A stretch of DNA of 24,070 nt from a virus, in the IMG/VR virus record IMGVR_UViG_3300013131_000244, positions 1-24,070 of that record. The stretch is one strand, 5' to 3'. The stretch's first letter is position 1; every line of letters begins with the position of its first letter. The notes under the pieces were generated by a model. That model was given only the letters and a program-made list of their open reading frames with translations. It ran no database searches and was not told the DNA's origin. Positions 6,766 to 14,788 of the stretch are shown here, in pieces. The translations under genes were made by a program, and so were the position numbers.

Positions 6766-8037
6766 ATGCCATTATCTAAAGAACAATTATTTTTATCTTT
6801 AGCTAATACGTTTTCGTCGACAACTACATCTGGTCGAGCATCCACAATTGCTAATATTCTTTGGCAGTATACGCTAAATATAACTCCTACCAGTACCGCG
6901 GCAGCTACAAGTTTAGAATTTTTAATTAATCAATTTAATAACTATGAAGGTAAAGAACATTCATTAGCTGATGCACTCACTGTGGTGTTACCGTTGTATG
7001 CACAACAATTAGCAGCTGGCATGCAACCGGCATTCACCGGGACGGCTCCTACTCAGCCTTTACCTAATTTTCGAGCACTAATGCAAAGTAATACTAATAG
7101 TGAAGATCCTGCTAGATCTTGCGCTGATAGGCTTTCTTCTGAAATACATGCATGGCTATCAAGTGGTACCGCTGTGAATAATTCTAGCGGCGCGATTATT
7201 CCATGGGGTACTCCCGACGGTTCGTCTACTGGATATAATAAATCATTTATTATGACATCTGAAAATATAGCGCCGTTATGGTCGCCGGCCGATGAAATTA
7301 TATTATCCGAAGAACAGCAACGTACCATTGACCTTTTAAACCAAATTGGATATGAAGATACGGTTGATGAATATGCTAGACTTGCACAGGCTCAGTTAGA
7401 AAATAAACAAAGATATTCCGCAGCTGCAAAACAAATTACACAAGCAGATATTCGTGATATACTATATAATACTCCATTAAAATATCGTAGTACGTTAGGC
7501 GATGAAATTGTATTGGAAGCTTCAAAAGATGTAGGAATGAAAGAAGGCGGCCCGAACTGGGGCGGTATACCGCCAGGACGTACTAGAAGCAGTCAACCAT
7601 ATAAGCAAGTATTAGGAGAAGGTAGGATCGAAGAAATGATGACTAATACAGGACTAAATACTGTGGCGCAGTTTTTAAAGTATGGCGATGGTTATTATTG
7701 GTGTGCAGGAGCTGTTACATCATGGTGGAAAGCATGCGGGTGCCCAGTACCAATTGGCCCGGCTGCATGTAAAAACTGGTCATCTTGGGGTAGATCTCGT
7801 GGACAATTTAGTGAAACAATACCAATGATTGGCTCTGCTGTACCATTTGGAGATTCTGAGGATACTGCTAATCATATAGGTATAGTAGCTGGAGTTGTTG
7901 AAGTAGACGGCGTAATAAAATCTATATATACTATTGAAGGTAATACTAGTAGTGGTTATGACCGCAATGGATTATATTGTTGGTATAAAATTGCTTCTAG
8001 AAATCGTATGGTAGGATTTGTACATCCTAAAAAATAA
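6766..8037 (+). CDS. CHAP-domain peptidoglycan hydrolase, tail-associated
   Basis: This 423-aa protein has a C-terminal CHAP (NlpC/P60-like) amidase/endopeptidase domain, about residues 245-423. The probable nucleophile is C313 in YYWCAGAVTSWW, the general base is H370 in ANHIGIVAG, and the polar partner is E391 or N393 in IYTIEGNTS. CHAP enzymes cut peptide bonds in peptidoglycan. The first 240 residues are an uncharacterised, mostly helical, Ala/Thr/Gln-rich part that could dock it on the baseplate. Its place directly after the spike gene, inside the baseplate block, suggests a virion enzyme that opens the wall during DNA entry rather than a holin-dependent lysin. It has several extra cysteines (C324, C326, C335, C405). 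GAGG precedes the start. Confidence 0.88.
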   Translation: MPLSKEQLFLSLANTFSSTTTSGRASTIANILWQYTLNITPTSTAAATSLEFLINQFNNYEGKEHSLADALTVVLPLYAQQLAAGMQPAFTGTAPTQPLPNFRALMQSNTNSEDPARSCADRLSSEIHAWLSSGTAVNNSSGAIIPWGTPDGSSTGYNKSFIMTSENIAPLWSPADEIILSEEQQRTIDLLNQIGYEDTVDEYARLAQAQLENKQRYSAAAKQITQADIRDILYNTPLKYRSTLGDEIVLEASKDVGMKEGGPNWGGIPPGRTRSSQPYKQVLGEGRIEEMMTNTGLNTVAQFLKYGDGYYWCAGAVTSWWKACGCPVPIGPAACKNWSSWGRSRGQFSETIPMIGSAVPFGDSEDTANHIGIVAGVVEVDGVIKSIYTIEGNTSSGYDRNGLYCWYKIASRNRMVGFVHPKK

Positions 8038-8056
8038 ATCTCGTAATTTAGTTCTC

Positions 8057-8084
8057 AACATATTTATATAAAAATAGAAAACTT
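8057..8084 (+). promoter_or_regulatory. putative late promoter, copy 2
   Basis: ATATTTAT at 8060-8067, in the context ACATATTTATATAAAA, lies 17 bases before the ATG at 8085. It sits in one of the few real intergenic gaps of the baseplate region (8038-8084). Its flanks match copy 4 at 23278 almost exactly (CAACATATTTATATAAAA). Confidence 0.5.
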
Positions 8085-8552
8085 ATGGATAGTAAATCAT
8101 TTTTAAAAGCTTTACAACTTATCATACGTGAAGAAGTGCAAAAAGCAGTTCGTACTGAAGTTAAAAAATTATTAGCAGAACAATCGTCACAACATGTTGT
8201 TGAACATGATATACGTATGAGTTCTCATGCTATACCTAAAAAGAAAACAAATAAAACATTTTCTAAAGATCCATTGTTAAATGATTTATTAGCAGAAACT
8301 GCTGCTAATCCAATGGCTGTCGCAGATGAATGGCCTGCAATGGATTTTCGTGCAGAGATGGCACAAGGATTTGGTATGATGCGGTCTGCAGGGCCTGATA
8401 TTCCATATGCTCCTGCTGTTGCTCCTAGCCATGATGTCAATGGCAATCCAGTTAATACTAATAACGAAAATGTAGCTACTGTCGTTAATGCAATGACAAA
8501 AGACTATTCTGCATTAATGAAAGCAATCGATAAGAAAAAAGGTTTTAGATAA
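8085..8552 (+). CDS. small structural or assembly protein, function unknown
   Basis: This 155-aa protein has an N-terminal amphipathic helix rich in Glu/Lys (about 4-34) that looks like a coiled coil. A variable Ser/Lys linker follows, then the segment FSKDPLLNDLLAETA (59-73), a Pro/Ala-rich middle and a C-terminal helix ending in DYSALMKAIDKKKG. I recall similar ends in unnamed proteins next to gp25 in marine T4-like phages. Position suggests a baseplate wedge or assembly factor (a gp53-type role is possible), but no motif proves it. It starts the transcription unit behind promoter copy 2 and overlaps gp25 by one base (TAATG). Confidence 0.8.
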   Translation: MDSKSFLKALQLIIREEVQKAVRTEVKKLLAEQSSQHVVEHDIRMSSHAIPKKKTNKTFSKDPLLNDLLAETAANPMAVADEWPAMDFRAEMAQGFGMMRSAGPDIPYAPAVAPSHDVNGNPVNTNNENVATVVNAMTKDYSALMKAIDKKKGFR

Positions 8553-9109
8553 TGGCTAGGCCAATATATAGATATCAACCTATCAATTTGTTTCCTGATC
8601 GTACGATCGGTATAAAACTACCATTTAATCGTAGTGTACCTGGGAACAATTCTAGATCTAATTCTGATTCATATTCTGGTAATATTAACGGTGGTGGACT
8701 ATTTTCGTTGTCTAAAACAACCGAAGAACAGGCTACTAGCAACTTAGTTAATTTAATGTTAACTGAGACCGGAGAGCGTATTATGCAACCAAATTTTGGA
8801 ACAAATCTACGTCGAACTCTTTTTAATCAAAACACAGAAGATTTGCAAACAGCTGTTGATATAGTAATTAGAGAAGCTATAACATATTGGTTACCTTATA
8901 TTGAATTAGTAGATTTAATAATATCACGTGATGTAGATAGATATATTTTTTCTGTTAAAATAGTATATCGCGTAACTAACTTCCCTGCAGAACAGGTTAT
9001 TAATGTGTTGTTATCTGAAAATACTATACAAGTTATTCCGGTGGTTGCATCTACAACTAATATTACACCGACATTGGTACAAGTTAATGAATTTGGAGGA
9101 TTTTATTAA
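8552..9109 (+). CDS. 25: baseplate wedge subunit, gp25-like
   Basis: This 185-aa protein contains the gp25/IraD-like fold at about 55-150. The hallmark is NLVNLMLTETGERIMQPNFG (64-83), followed by LRRTLFNQNTED and a helix over the wall-facing segment AVDIVIREAITYWLPYIELV (101-120). The gp25 family is the most conserved wedge component of contractile injection systems and nucleates sheath assembly. T4 gp25 is 132 aa; the extra length here is an N-terminal Gly/Ser/Asn-rich extension of about 50 residues. The gene sits directly before gp6, its structural partner in the wedge, and both junctions are TAATG overlaps. Confidence 0.93.
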   Translation: MARPIYRYQPINLFPDRTIGIKLPFNRSVPGNNSRSNSDSYSGNINGGGLFSLSKTTEEQATSNLVNLMLTETGERIMQPNFGTNLRRTLFNQNTEDLQTAVDIVIREAITYWLPYIELVDLIISRDVDRYIFSVKIVYRVTNFPAEQVINVLLSENTIQVIPVVASTTNITPTLVQVNEFGGFY

Positions 9110-10980
9110 TGCAAGTTCAAAAAGACGTTAGATATTTAAATAAAGATTTTGGTCAATTTAGACAGAATCTTATAAATTTTACACGTCAATATTTTCCTAA
9201 TACATACAGTGATTTTAATGAATCGTCTCCAGGTATGATGTTTATTGAAATGGCTTCATATGTAGGGGATGTCTTATCATATTATACAGATCAATCTTTT
9301 AGAGAGTCGCTACTTAAGACATCTAAAGAAGATGCAAATGTATTAATGTTATCGCAACTATTTGGTTATAAACCAAAACTTAACTCTCCTGCTACAGTAA
9401 CTCTAGAAGTTTATCAGTTAATACCTGCTATTGGAAGTGGCGTCGATGCACGCCCAGATTATAGATATGCATTATCTATTAAAGCTGGCATGCAAGTTTC
9501 GTCTACTACATCTAATATAACTTTTAGAACAATACAACCAGTTGATTTTAATAGTAATACTGCAGATGATCCTACAGAAATTTCTGTGTATGAATTAGAT
9601 AATGCAGGTAATGTATTATATTATCTATTAAAAAAGTATGTAGACGCTGTCAGTGGCCGTGTTATAACGACAGAGTATTCGTTTAATAATCCTAAACCAT
9701 ATGATAAAATATCACTGCCAGAAACAAACGTTTTGGATATTATAAAAGTTACCGATAGTGAAGGCAATACATGGCATCAAACAGATTATTTAGCACAAGA
9801 TACTGTATTTGAAGATATTTTAAATATTCCTTATAATGACCCTGATTTAGCTGTATATCGTAGTACAGTACCATATATTTTAAAATTACGTAAAACTCCT
9901 AGACGATTTGTAACACGTGTAAGATCAGATTTACGTACTGAGCTGCAGTTCGGATCAGGTATTAGTTCGGATGCTGATGAAGAAATTATTCCAAATCCTA
10001 AAAATGTTGGATTAGGATTAGATTATTTAGAACGTACAACAAATTCAAATATTGATCCGTCAAACTTTTTATATACTAGTACGTATGGATTGGCTCCGTA
10101 TAATACTATATTAACAGTTCAATATAGCGTAGGTGGTAGTATTGATGATAATGTAACATCAAATGTATTAACCGTTATTAATTCAATTGAATATACTACA
10201 AATCCATTTAACGTAGATCTTACATTTGTTAAAACATCTGTTGCAGTAAATAACGCTGGTCCGGCTATTGGTGGTAAACAACGTGATGAACTTGAAAGTA
10301 TACGACAAAATGCCATGGCAAGTTTTGCTGCACAAAACAGAGCAATTACAAGAGAGGATTATATCGTACGTTGTTATTCAATGCCAGTAAAATATGGTTC
10401 AGTGGCTAAAGCATATGTAGTAGCTGATCAGCAAGTCAATGCGTATGATATTACATATCCACGTGAAACTATTCCTAATCCGTTAGCTTTAAATGTATAT
10501 GTATTAGCATACAATGCAAATAAAAACTTTGTATCCCCTAATACAGCATTACAAGAAAATTTACGTACATATCTTTCAAATTATAGAATGTTAACTGACG
10601 GTATTAATATAAAAACTGCACATATCATAAACATTGGTATTGAATTTGATGTTATACCTCAACCTAATTATAATAGTAACGAAGTAATATTAACATGTAT
10701 CAATCGTTTAAAGACAATGTTTAATAATGATAGAATGCAAATTAACGGATCTATCAATATTTCTAATGTTGTAAGTGATTTAGATAGATTAGAAGGCGTA
10801 CAAAGTATACCTAGATTAGAGATACATAATCTTTATGATACAAATGCTGGTTATTCTGGTAATGTATATAACATTAATTTAGCAACACGTAATAATATTG
10901 TATATCCTAGTTTAGATCCATGTATTTTTGAGATCAAATATCCGGATACAGATATTGTAGGTAGAGCCATTAGCATATAA
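9109..10980 (+). CDS. 6: baseplate wedge subunit, gp6-like (baseplate J)
   Basis: This 623-aa protein matches gp6, which forms the inner baseplate ring as dimers in each wedge. The N-terminal block includes DVRYLNKDFGQFRQNLINFT (5-24), the NESSPGMMFIEMASYVGDVL segment (38-57), YYTDQSFRESLL and the LFGYKPK loop (84-90). These are typical of T4-like gp6. A baseplate J-like part follows in the C-terminal half, including QNRAITREDYIVRCYSMP (about 409-426), then the KTAHIINIGIEFDVIP strand region. Its length is close to T4 gp6 (660 aa). It begins with a one-base overlap with gp25, and GGAGG is visible nine bases or so upstream inside gp25. Confidence 0.93.
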   Translation: MQVQKDVRYLNKDFGQFRQNLINFTRQYFPNTYSDFNESSPGMMFIEMASYVGDVLSYYTDQSFRESLLKTSKEDANVLMLSQLFGYKPKLNSPATVTLEVYQLIPAIGSGVDARPDYRYALSIKAGMQVSSTTSNITFRTIQPVDFNSNTADDPTEISVYELDNAGNVLYYLLKKYVDAVSGRVITTEYSFNNPKPYDKISLPETNVLDIIKVTDSEGNTWHQTDYLAQDTVFEDILNIPYNDPDLAVYRSTVPYILKLRKTPRRFVTRVRSDLRTELQFGSGISSDADEEIIPNPKNVGLGLDYLERTTNSNIDPSNFLYTSTYGLAPYNTILTVQYSVGGSIDDNVTSNVLTVINSIEYTTNPFNVDLTFVKTSVAVNNAGPAIGGKQRDELESIRQNAMASFAAQNRAITREDYIVRCYSMPVKYGSVAKAYVVADQQVNAYDITYPRETIPNPLALNVYVLAYNANKNFVSPNTALQENLRTYLSNYRMLTDGINIKTAHIINIGIEFDVIPQPNYNSNEVILTCINRLKTMFNNDRMQINGSINISNVVSDLDRLEGVQSIPRLEIHNLYDTNAGYSGNVYNINLATRNNIVYPSLDPCIFEIKYPDTDIVGRAISI

Positions 10981-10991
10981 GGAAGTGTACT

Positions 10992-12137
10992 ATGTATCAA
11001 CTATATTTTGTCGATAAAGATACTACAATATACGAACGGTTTCCTAACCGTAATACGGGAATAGATGCGGTTTTAGAACTAACAAAAATTGCATCTGGGT
11101 CTAAATTAAATGGCGAAATTCAAGCCAATACTTATAACAGTCGTATATTAATCGACTTTAGTTCGCAGATATCTACATTGGCAACCGCTATAGCAAATGG
11201 TACTATTCCTCCGATTGGAAAAGCTGCCGGATCTGCATCTGTATATCTTAATTTGCATGCCGTAGATTCTACGGATTTGCCGTTATCATATACATTAAAA
11301 GCTTTTCCAGTGTCACAATCATGGGTTAACGGAAACGGTAATTACAGCGACTTCCCAGAAATACGTAATGGAGCTTCTTGGTATTATCGTGATGATTATG
11401 ATTTAGCTACCGCATGGAATACTGGATCGGCCCCGAGCGCTGGAGAACCAGGCGCAACTATTAGCCAAGGAGGCGGAACATGGATTACGGGCTCAGGATA
11501 TGAAGCTAGTCAGTCGTTTAGTTTTCAATCGCCAGATGTTCGTATGGATGTTACGGATATTGTAAATAAATGGACTACAAATGTTATACCTAATTATGGA
11601 TTCATTGTTAAACGATCTTATACGGATGAAACATCTGGTGATATTTTAGGTAGTTTAAAATTCTTTTCTCGAGAAACAAATACTATTTTTGTTCCGAGAT
11701 TAGAAGTTGCATGGAATGATACAAATTTATCAGGTACTGGATCTGTTACAGAGATTTCTGTAAATGAAACATATGTACCATATTTTAAGAATTTGCGTGA
11801 CTCGTATAGAGACGCCGATGTTACTTTATTTAGAGTAGGGGTTCGACCAGAATATCCAACGGCTAGTTATATTTCAACAAATTCACATTACCTAAATAAT
11901 TTTAGATTGCCGGCTACTAGTTATTATTCAATTAAAGATTCGGTTACGGATGAAACAATAATTCCATTTGATACCACTGCTACTCAAATAAGTTGTGATA
12001 CTAACGGAAATTATTTTAAAATAGCTTTTAGTACATTTATGCCAGAACGATTTTATAAAATAGTATTAAAGGCAGAACATAGCACAGGTGATACTCAGAT
12101 ACATGATAATGGATATTATTTTAAAGTAGTTAGATAA
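10992..12137 (+). CDS. baseplate or tail structural protein with DNRLRE-like domain
   Basis: This 381-aa protein starts with YFVDKDTTIYERFP (4-17), then NTGIDAVLEL. Its first 215 residues read like a DNRLRE-type beta-sandwich. Typical signs are the SRILIDFS strand (50-57), SWVNGNGNYSDFPEI (about 109-123), WYYRD and TAWNTG, and MDVTDIVNKWTT (about 184-195) followed by GFIVKRS. That domain is best known from extracellular and cell-wall proteins. The second half (about 235-381) is beta-rich with aromatic residues and no recognised motif. From its place between gp6 and two very large structural genes it should be a baseplate wedge component (the slot of T4 gp7/gp8), which is inference. AAGGA precedes the start by eight bases; the stop overlaps the next start (TAATG). 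Confidence 0.78.
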   Translation: MYQLYFVDKDTTIYERFPNRNTGIDAVLELTKIASGSKLNGEIQANTYNSRILIDFSSQISTLATAIANGTIPPIGKAAGSASVYLNLHAVDSTDLPLSYTLKAFPVSQSWVNGNGNYSDFPEIRNGASWYYRDDYDLATAWNTGSAPSAGEPGATISQGGGTWITGSGYEASQSFSFQSPDVRMDVTDIVNKWTTNVIPNYGFIVKRSYTDETSGDILGSLKFFSRETNTIFVPRLEVAWNDTNLSGTGSVTEISVNETYVPYFKNLRDSYRDADVTLFRVGVRPEYPTASYISTNSHYLNNFRLPATSYYSIKDSVTDETIIPFDTTATQISCDTNGNYFKIAFSTFMPERFYKIVLKAEHSTGDTQIHDNGYYFKVVR

Positions 12138-14785
12138 TGCCAACAACAAATAATAATATATACGATAATCGTTACACTAATAGACGTAATACATACGAAG
12201 AATATCCTCAACCGACAGGTGTATATACGGATGAGCAGATTGCTAATGTACGATACGACGCTTTTGGTAGGCCATATTGGATTTCACCTACTAATCAAAA
12301 CAATCCATTAAACGAATTACAACGCGATGGGATGAATATATTGTCGGTCAATGTACAAATACCTAATACATATGCCAAATATAAATTAGAAAAAGTATTT
12401 CCAAATGTAACTGAGGATCGTATAGACGAATTACTAGATGATGAATGGAACTACTTCGGACCAGATCTCGTAACTGAGTTACGTGCTCCTGGGGTCACTG
12501 GTGAGTTTAAGACAGCGTTTGAAATTAATACTCCTATAGATTTTCATGCTACATATATCTTATACGGGCCTTCGACAATCGAATCTAGAATAGCATCAGG
12601 CCAATTAACCGATGATGTAATTAAGAATACATTTTGTGTCTTTTTTATACGCGACTCAAAAGCATATCCAATTCCCAACTATAAAACATTGGAAGTAATG
12701 TTAGTCGAAAACGGCAAATCATATTCGGATATAAAAGAAGCTACGTTACAAGAAATGAACGAGTATGATTTTACATTGGATGGTGTTTTTGCGGGAGATC
12801 AGACCGTTACGTATACACCGGATCCGGTTGAAGAATTTCAATTTCGTACTTTATTAAATCGTAGTAACGAATGGACTTCGTTAATTAGATATAAAAGCGG
12901 ATATCGTCCAACATTGCCGTTTACACGTGATCCGGGTGATTATATTAAACCATTAGGATATACTGGAACAACATCTAGTCAACCCGATGTGTATGTGGCA
13001 GAAGATCCGACAGATACTTTCTTTGATACTACTTTTCAACAACAAACTTATAAAGAAAAATTACGTGAACGTTTTGAGGGTAAATTAATTATTTTAAATT
13101 GGCCATCTCCATATGCTAGTGGAGAATTAGGCGACGGTACTAATGTAGCTGATAGTTATCAATTCGGTTTACGTATGATGATACATGGCTATTGGAAACA
13201 AGTAACCGATCCTAACGTGTTAAAATTATATGCTACAATCAATAACTTTGATATATCAGATTTTGACGACCCAGGTTCTGGCGGTAATCCTTTGTTAGGA
13301 ACTAATGGATTAATTAATATATTAGTGAATCAGCGTGGTATAACTGTTATTAATTATTTTGGCACTGAGTTTGCTCCAATATGGAATGATTTTCCGCATA
13401 TCTATGACGTAGATGATGTTGATTTATTAGATTATCAAGAATATTTAGACTACTGGAGCAACGGTAGTAAAATGTTCGATGTATATTATTTGAATCCATA
13501 CGAGCCTAAAGGAAGTATAGCATATTATCCGTTTTCTAGATTAGTATTGTTGCAAGAACAATTAATCAATCAGTTTGAAATTGATGCTATACGTCCACAA
13601 TTATTAACTTTGTGGCAATCGATCGCCACAAAACTTACAAATATTTCTAATATAGCTAATTCAATACCGGGCAATTTTACACAATATTTCTTTAACATAT
13701 ATGGAGAGTCTGGGGATATTTTTAAAGTAATGAATGCGCCTAATGGCGATAAATGGAAATTTGTAAAAAGAAAAAATAACGGCGAACTAAAAGCTCTAGA
13801 TGATCAGGCTAGCTTCTTACGTCTTTTAGAAAAAAATAATAATATTCTACGAAAGTTTGATGGTAATGAGGAAATGAATATTGTTAACATTTCTAAATGG
13901 GGTAAAACAGTTGAACAGGATAGACTACGTAATCTTAGTTTAGGTGACTCGACAGGGTTAGCGGCCGGCGGAGCGGCGGTCGGAGCTATAGGAACAGCTG
14001 CAGGTGTTAGTGCAGCAGTTGCCGGTACGGCTGTCGGTGCAGTAGCTGTTACAACAACAGTGCCAGTATTAGTAACCGCTCCTATAATACTTACATCAGT
14101 AACAACAACAGTGCCGGTAGTGTTTTCTACTGGATTAGGAGCTAGTGCTGCACTAACTGCTACTGGAGTCGGTGTTGCTGTTGTAGCTTCAGCTGTAGCT
14201 TTATATTTTGGATTGCAGGTTATAATGGGCGAAGCTTTAGATGATAAGTATGACTTGCCAAGAAACAAATACATATATAATGGCCCGGGTGGAGGCGGTA
14301 GTGATAGACTAAGAACATTAATGAACGGCTCGTATACAAATGCAATGATATTAAATGAATTAGCTGCTACAATATCTCAATTAGAAATAAATTCTACTTT
14401 AGCAGATGAGGCTTTGATTGCGTTACGTCAATCGATCACAGCATTATCGCCCGCGATAAACGAAATAGAAAGTAGAATCAATTTGGCTGAAGGTATTGAA
14501 GAATTTCAATTATTACTAGCAGATTTACAGACAATTGACGGCGTGTTAGATAGTTATATAAGTACGATTATACCTATAATACAAGACGCTAAAACACAAA
14601 TGGATTCAGTGGCTATTGTACAAATGCAAAAATATTATGATGCTATTCAATATGCACGTAGGATAGTATATGAACGCGTAGGAATAAATAATACACGTGG
14701 AATACAATGGCCCGAAGCTTCTATAGCAGTTATAAACAAATATTTACCAGGTAAGACTTTTGATGACTATTTACCGCAAAGTTAA
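12137..14785 (+). CDS. large baseplate structural protein with hydrophobic insert
   Basis: This 882-aa protein is unnamed in my knowledge but typical of the baseplate block. Residues 1-600 are soluble, mixed alpha/beta and rich in Tyr/Asp/Asn, without enzyme motifs. Residues about 606-697 form an unusual stretch of Ala/Gly/Val/Thr with almost no charge, ending at EALDDKYD. It contains a 17-residue tandem duplication (see the repeat entry). Such a stretch can cross or insert into a membrane. The C-terminal 150 residues are helical and coiled-coil-like (EIESRINLAEGIEEFQLLLA). It probably corresponds by position to the gp7 wedge protein of T4, which is inference. The start is the TAATG overlap and the stop is three bases before the next ATG. 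Confidence 0.78.
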   Translation: MPTTNNNIYDNRYTNRRNTYEEYPQPTGVYTDEQIANVRYDAFGRPYWISPTNQNNPLNELQRDGMNILSVNVQIPNTYAKYKLEKVFPNVTEDRIDELLDDEWNYFGPDLVTELRAPGVTGEFKTAFEINTPIDFHATYILYGPSTIESRIASGQLTDDVIKNTFCVFFIRDSKAYPIPNYKTLEVMLVENGKSYSDIKEATLQEMNEYDFTLDGVFAGDQTVTYTPDPVEEFQFRTLLNRSNEWTSLIRYKSGYRPTLPFTRDPGDYIKPLGYTGTTSSQPDVYVAEDPTDTFFDTTFQQQTYKEKLRERFEGKLIILNWPSPYASGELGDGTNVADSYQFGLRMMIHGYWKQVTDPNVLKLYATINNFDISDFDDPGSGGNPLLGTNGLINILVNQRGITVINYFGTEFAPIWNDFPHIYDVDDVDLLDYQEYLDYWSNGSKMFDVYYLNPYEPKGSIAYYPFSRLVLLQEQLINQFEIDAIRPQLLTLWQSIATKLTNISNIANSIPGNFTQYFFNIYGESGDIFKVMNAPNGDKWKFVKRKNNGELKALDDQASFLRLLEKNNNILRKFDGNEEMNIVNISKWGKTVEQDRLRNLSLGDSTGLAAGGAAVGAIGTAAGVSAAVAGTAVGAVAVTTTVPVLVTAPIILTSVTTTVPVVFSTGLGASAALTATGVGVAVVASAVALYFGLQVIMGEALDDKYDLPRNKYIYNGPGGGGSDRLRTLMNGSYTNAMILNELAATISQLEINSTLADEALIALRQSITALSPAINEIESRINLAEGIEEFQLLLADLQTIDGVLDSYISTIIPIIQDAKTQMDSVAIVQMQKYYDAIQYARRIVYERVGINNTRGIQWPEASIAVINKYLPGKTFDDYLPQS
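14048..14119 (+). repeat. in-frame tandem duplication inside the hydrophobic segment
   Basis: Two 21-base units, GTTACAACAACAGTGCCAGTA at 14048 and its near copy at 14099, differ at two positions and lie 51 bases (17 codons) apart in frame. Both encode Val-Thr-Thr-Thr-Val-Pro-Val. The spacing suggests a small duplication that lengthened the hydrophobic stretch. Confidence 0.7.
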
Positions 14786-14788
14786 GAT

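Noticed and set aside
8061-8068. TATTTATA at 8061 and 23279 is the reverse complement of the T4 late core TATAAATA, so these could be minus-strand late promoters.
   Set aside because: All genes are on the + strand, the other two copies of the motif read TATTTATT and break the match, and the spacing to + strand starts is constant, so I read the motif on the + strand.
13804-14274. A 156-codon open frame on the minus strand.
   Set aside because: It lies wholly inside the 882-aa gene and arises from the low-complexity Ala/Val/Thr stretch; the antisense product is equally low-complexity and has no start context.
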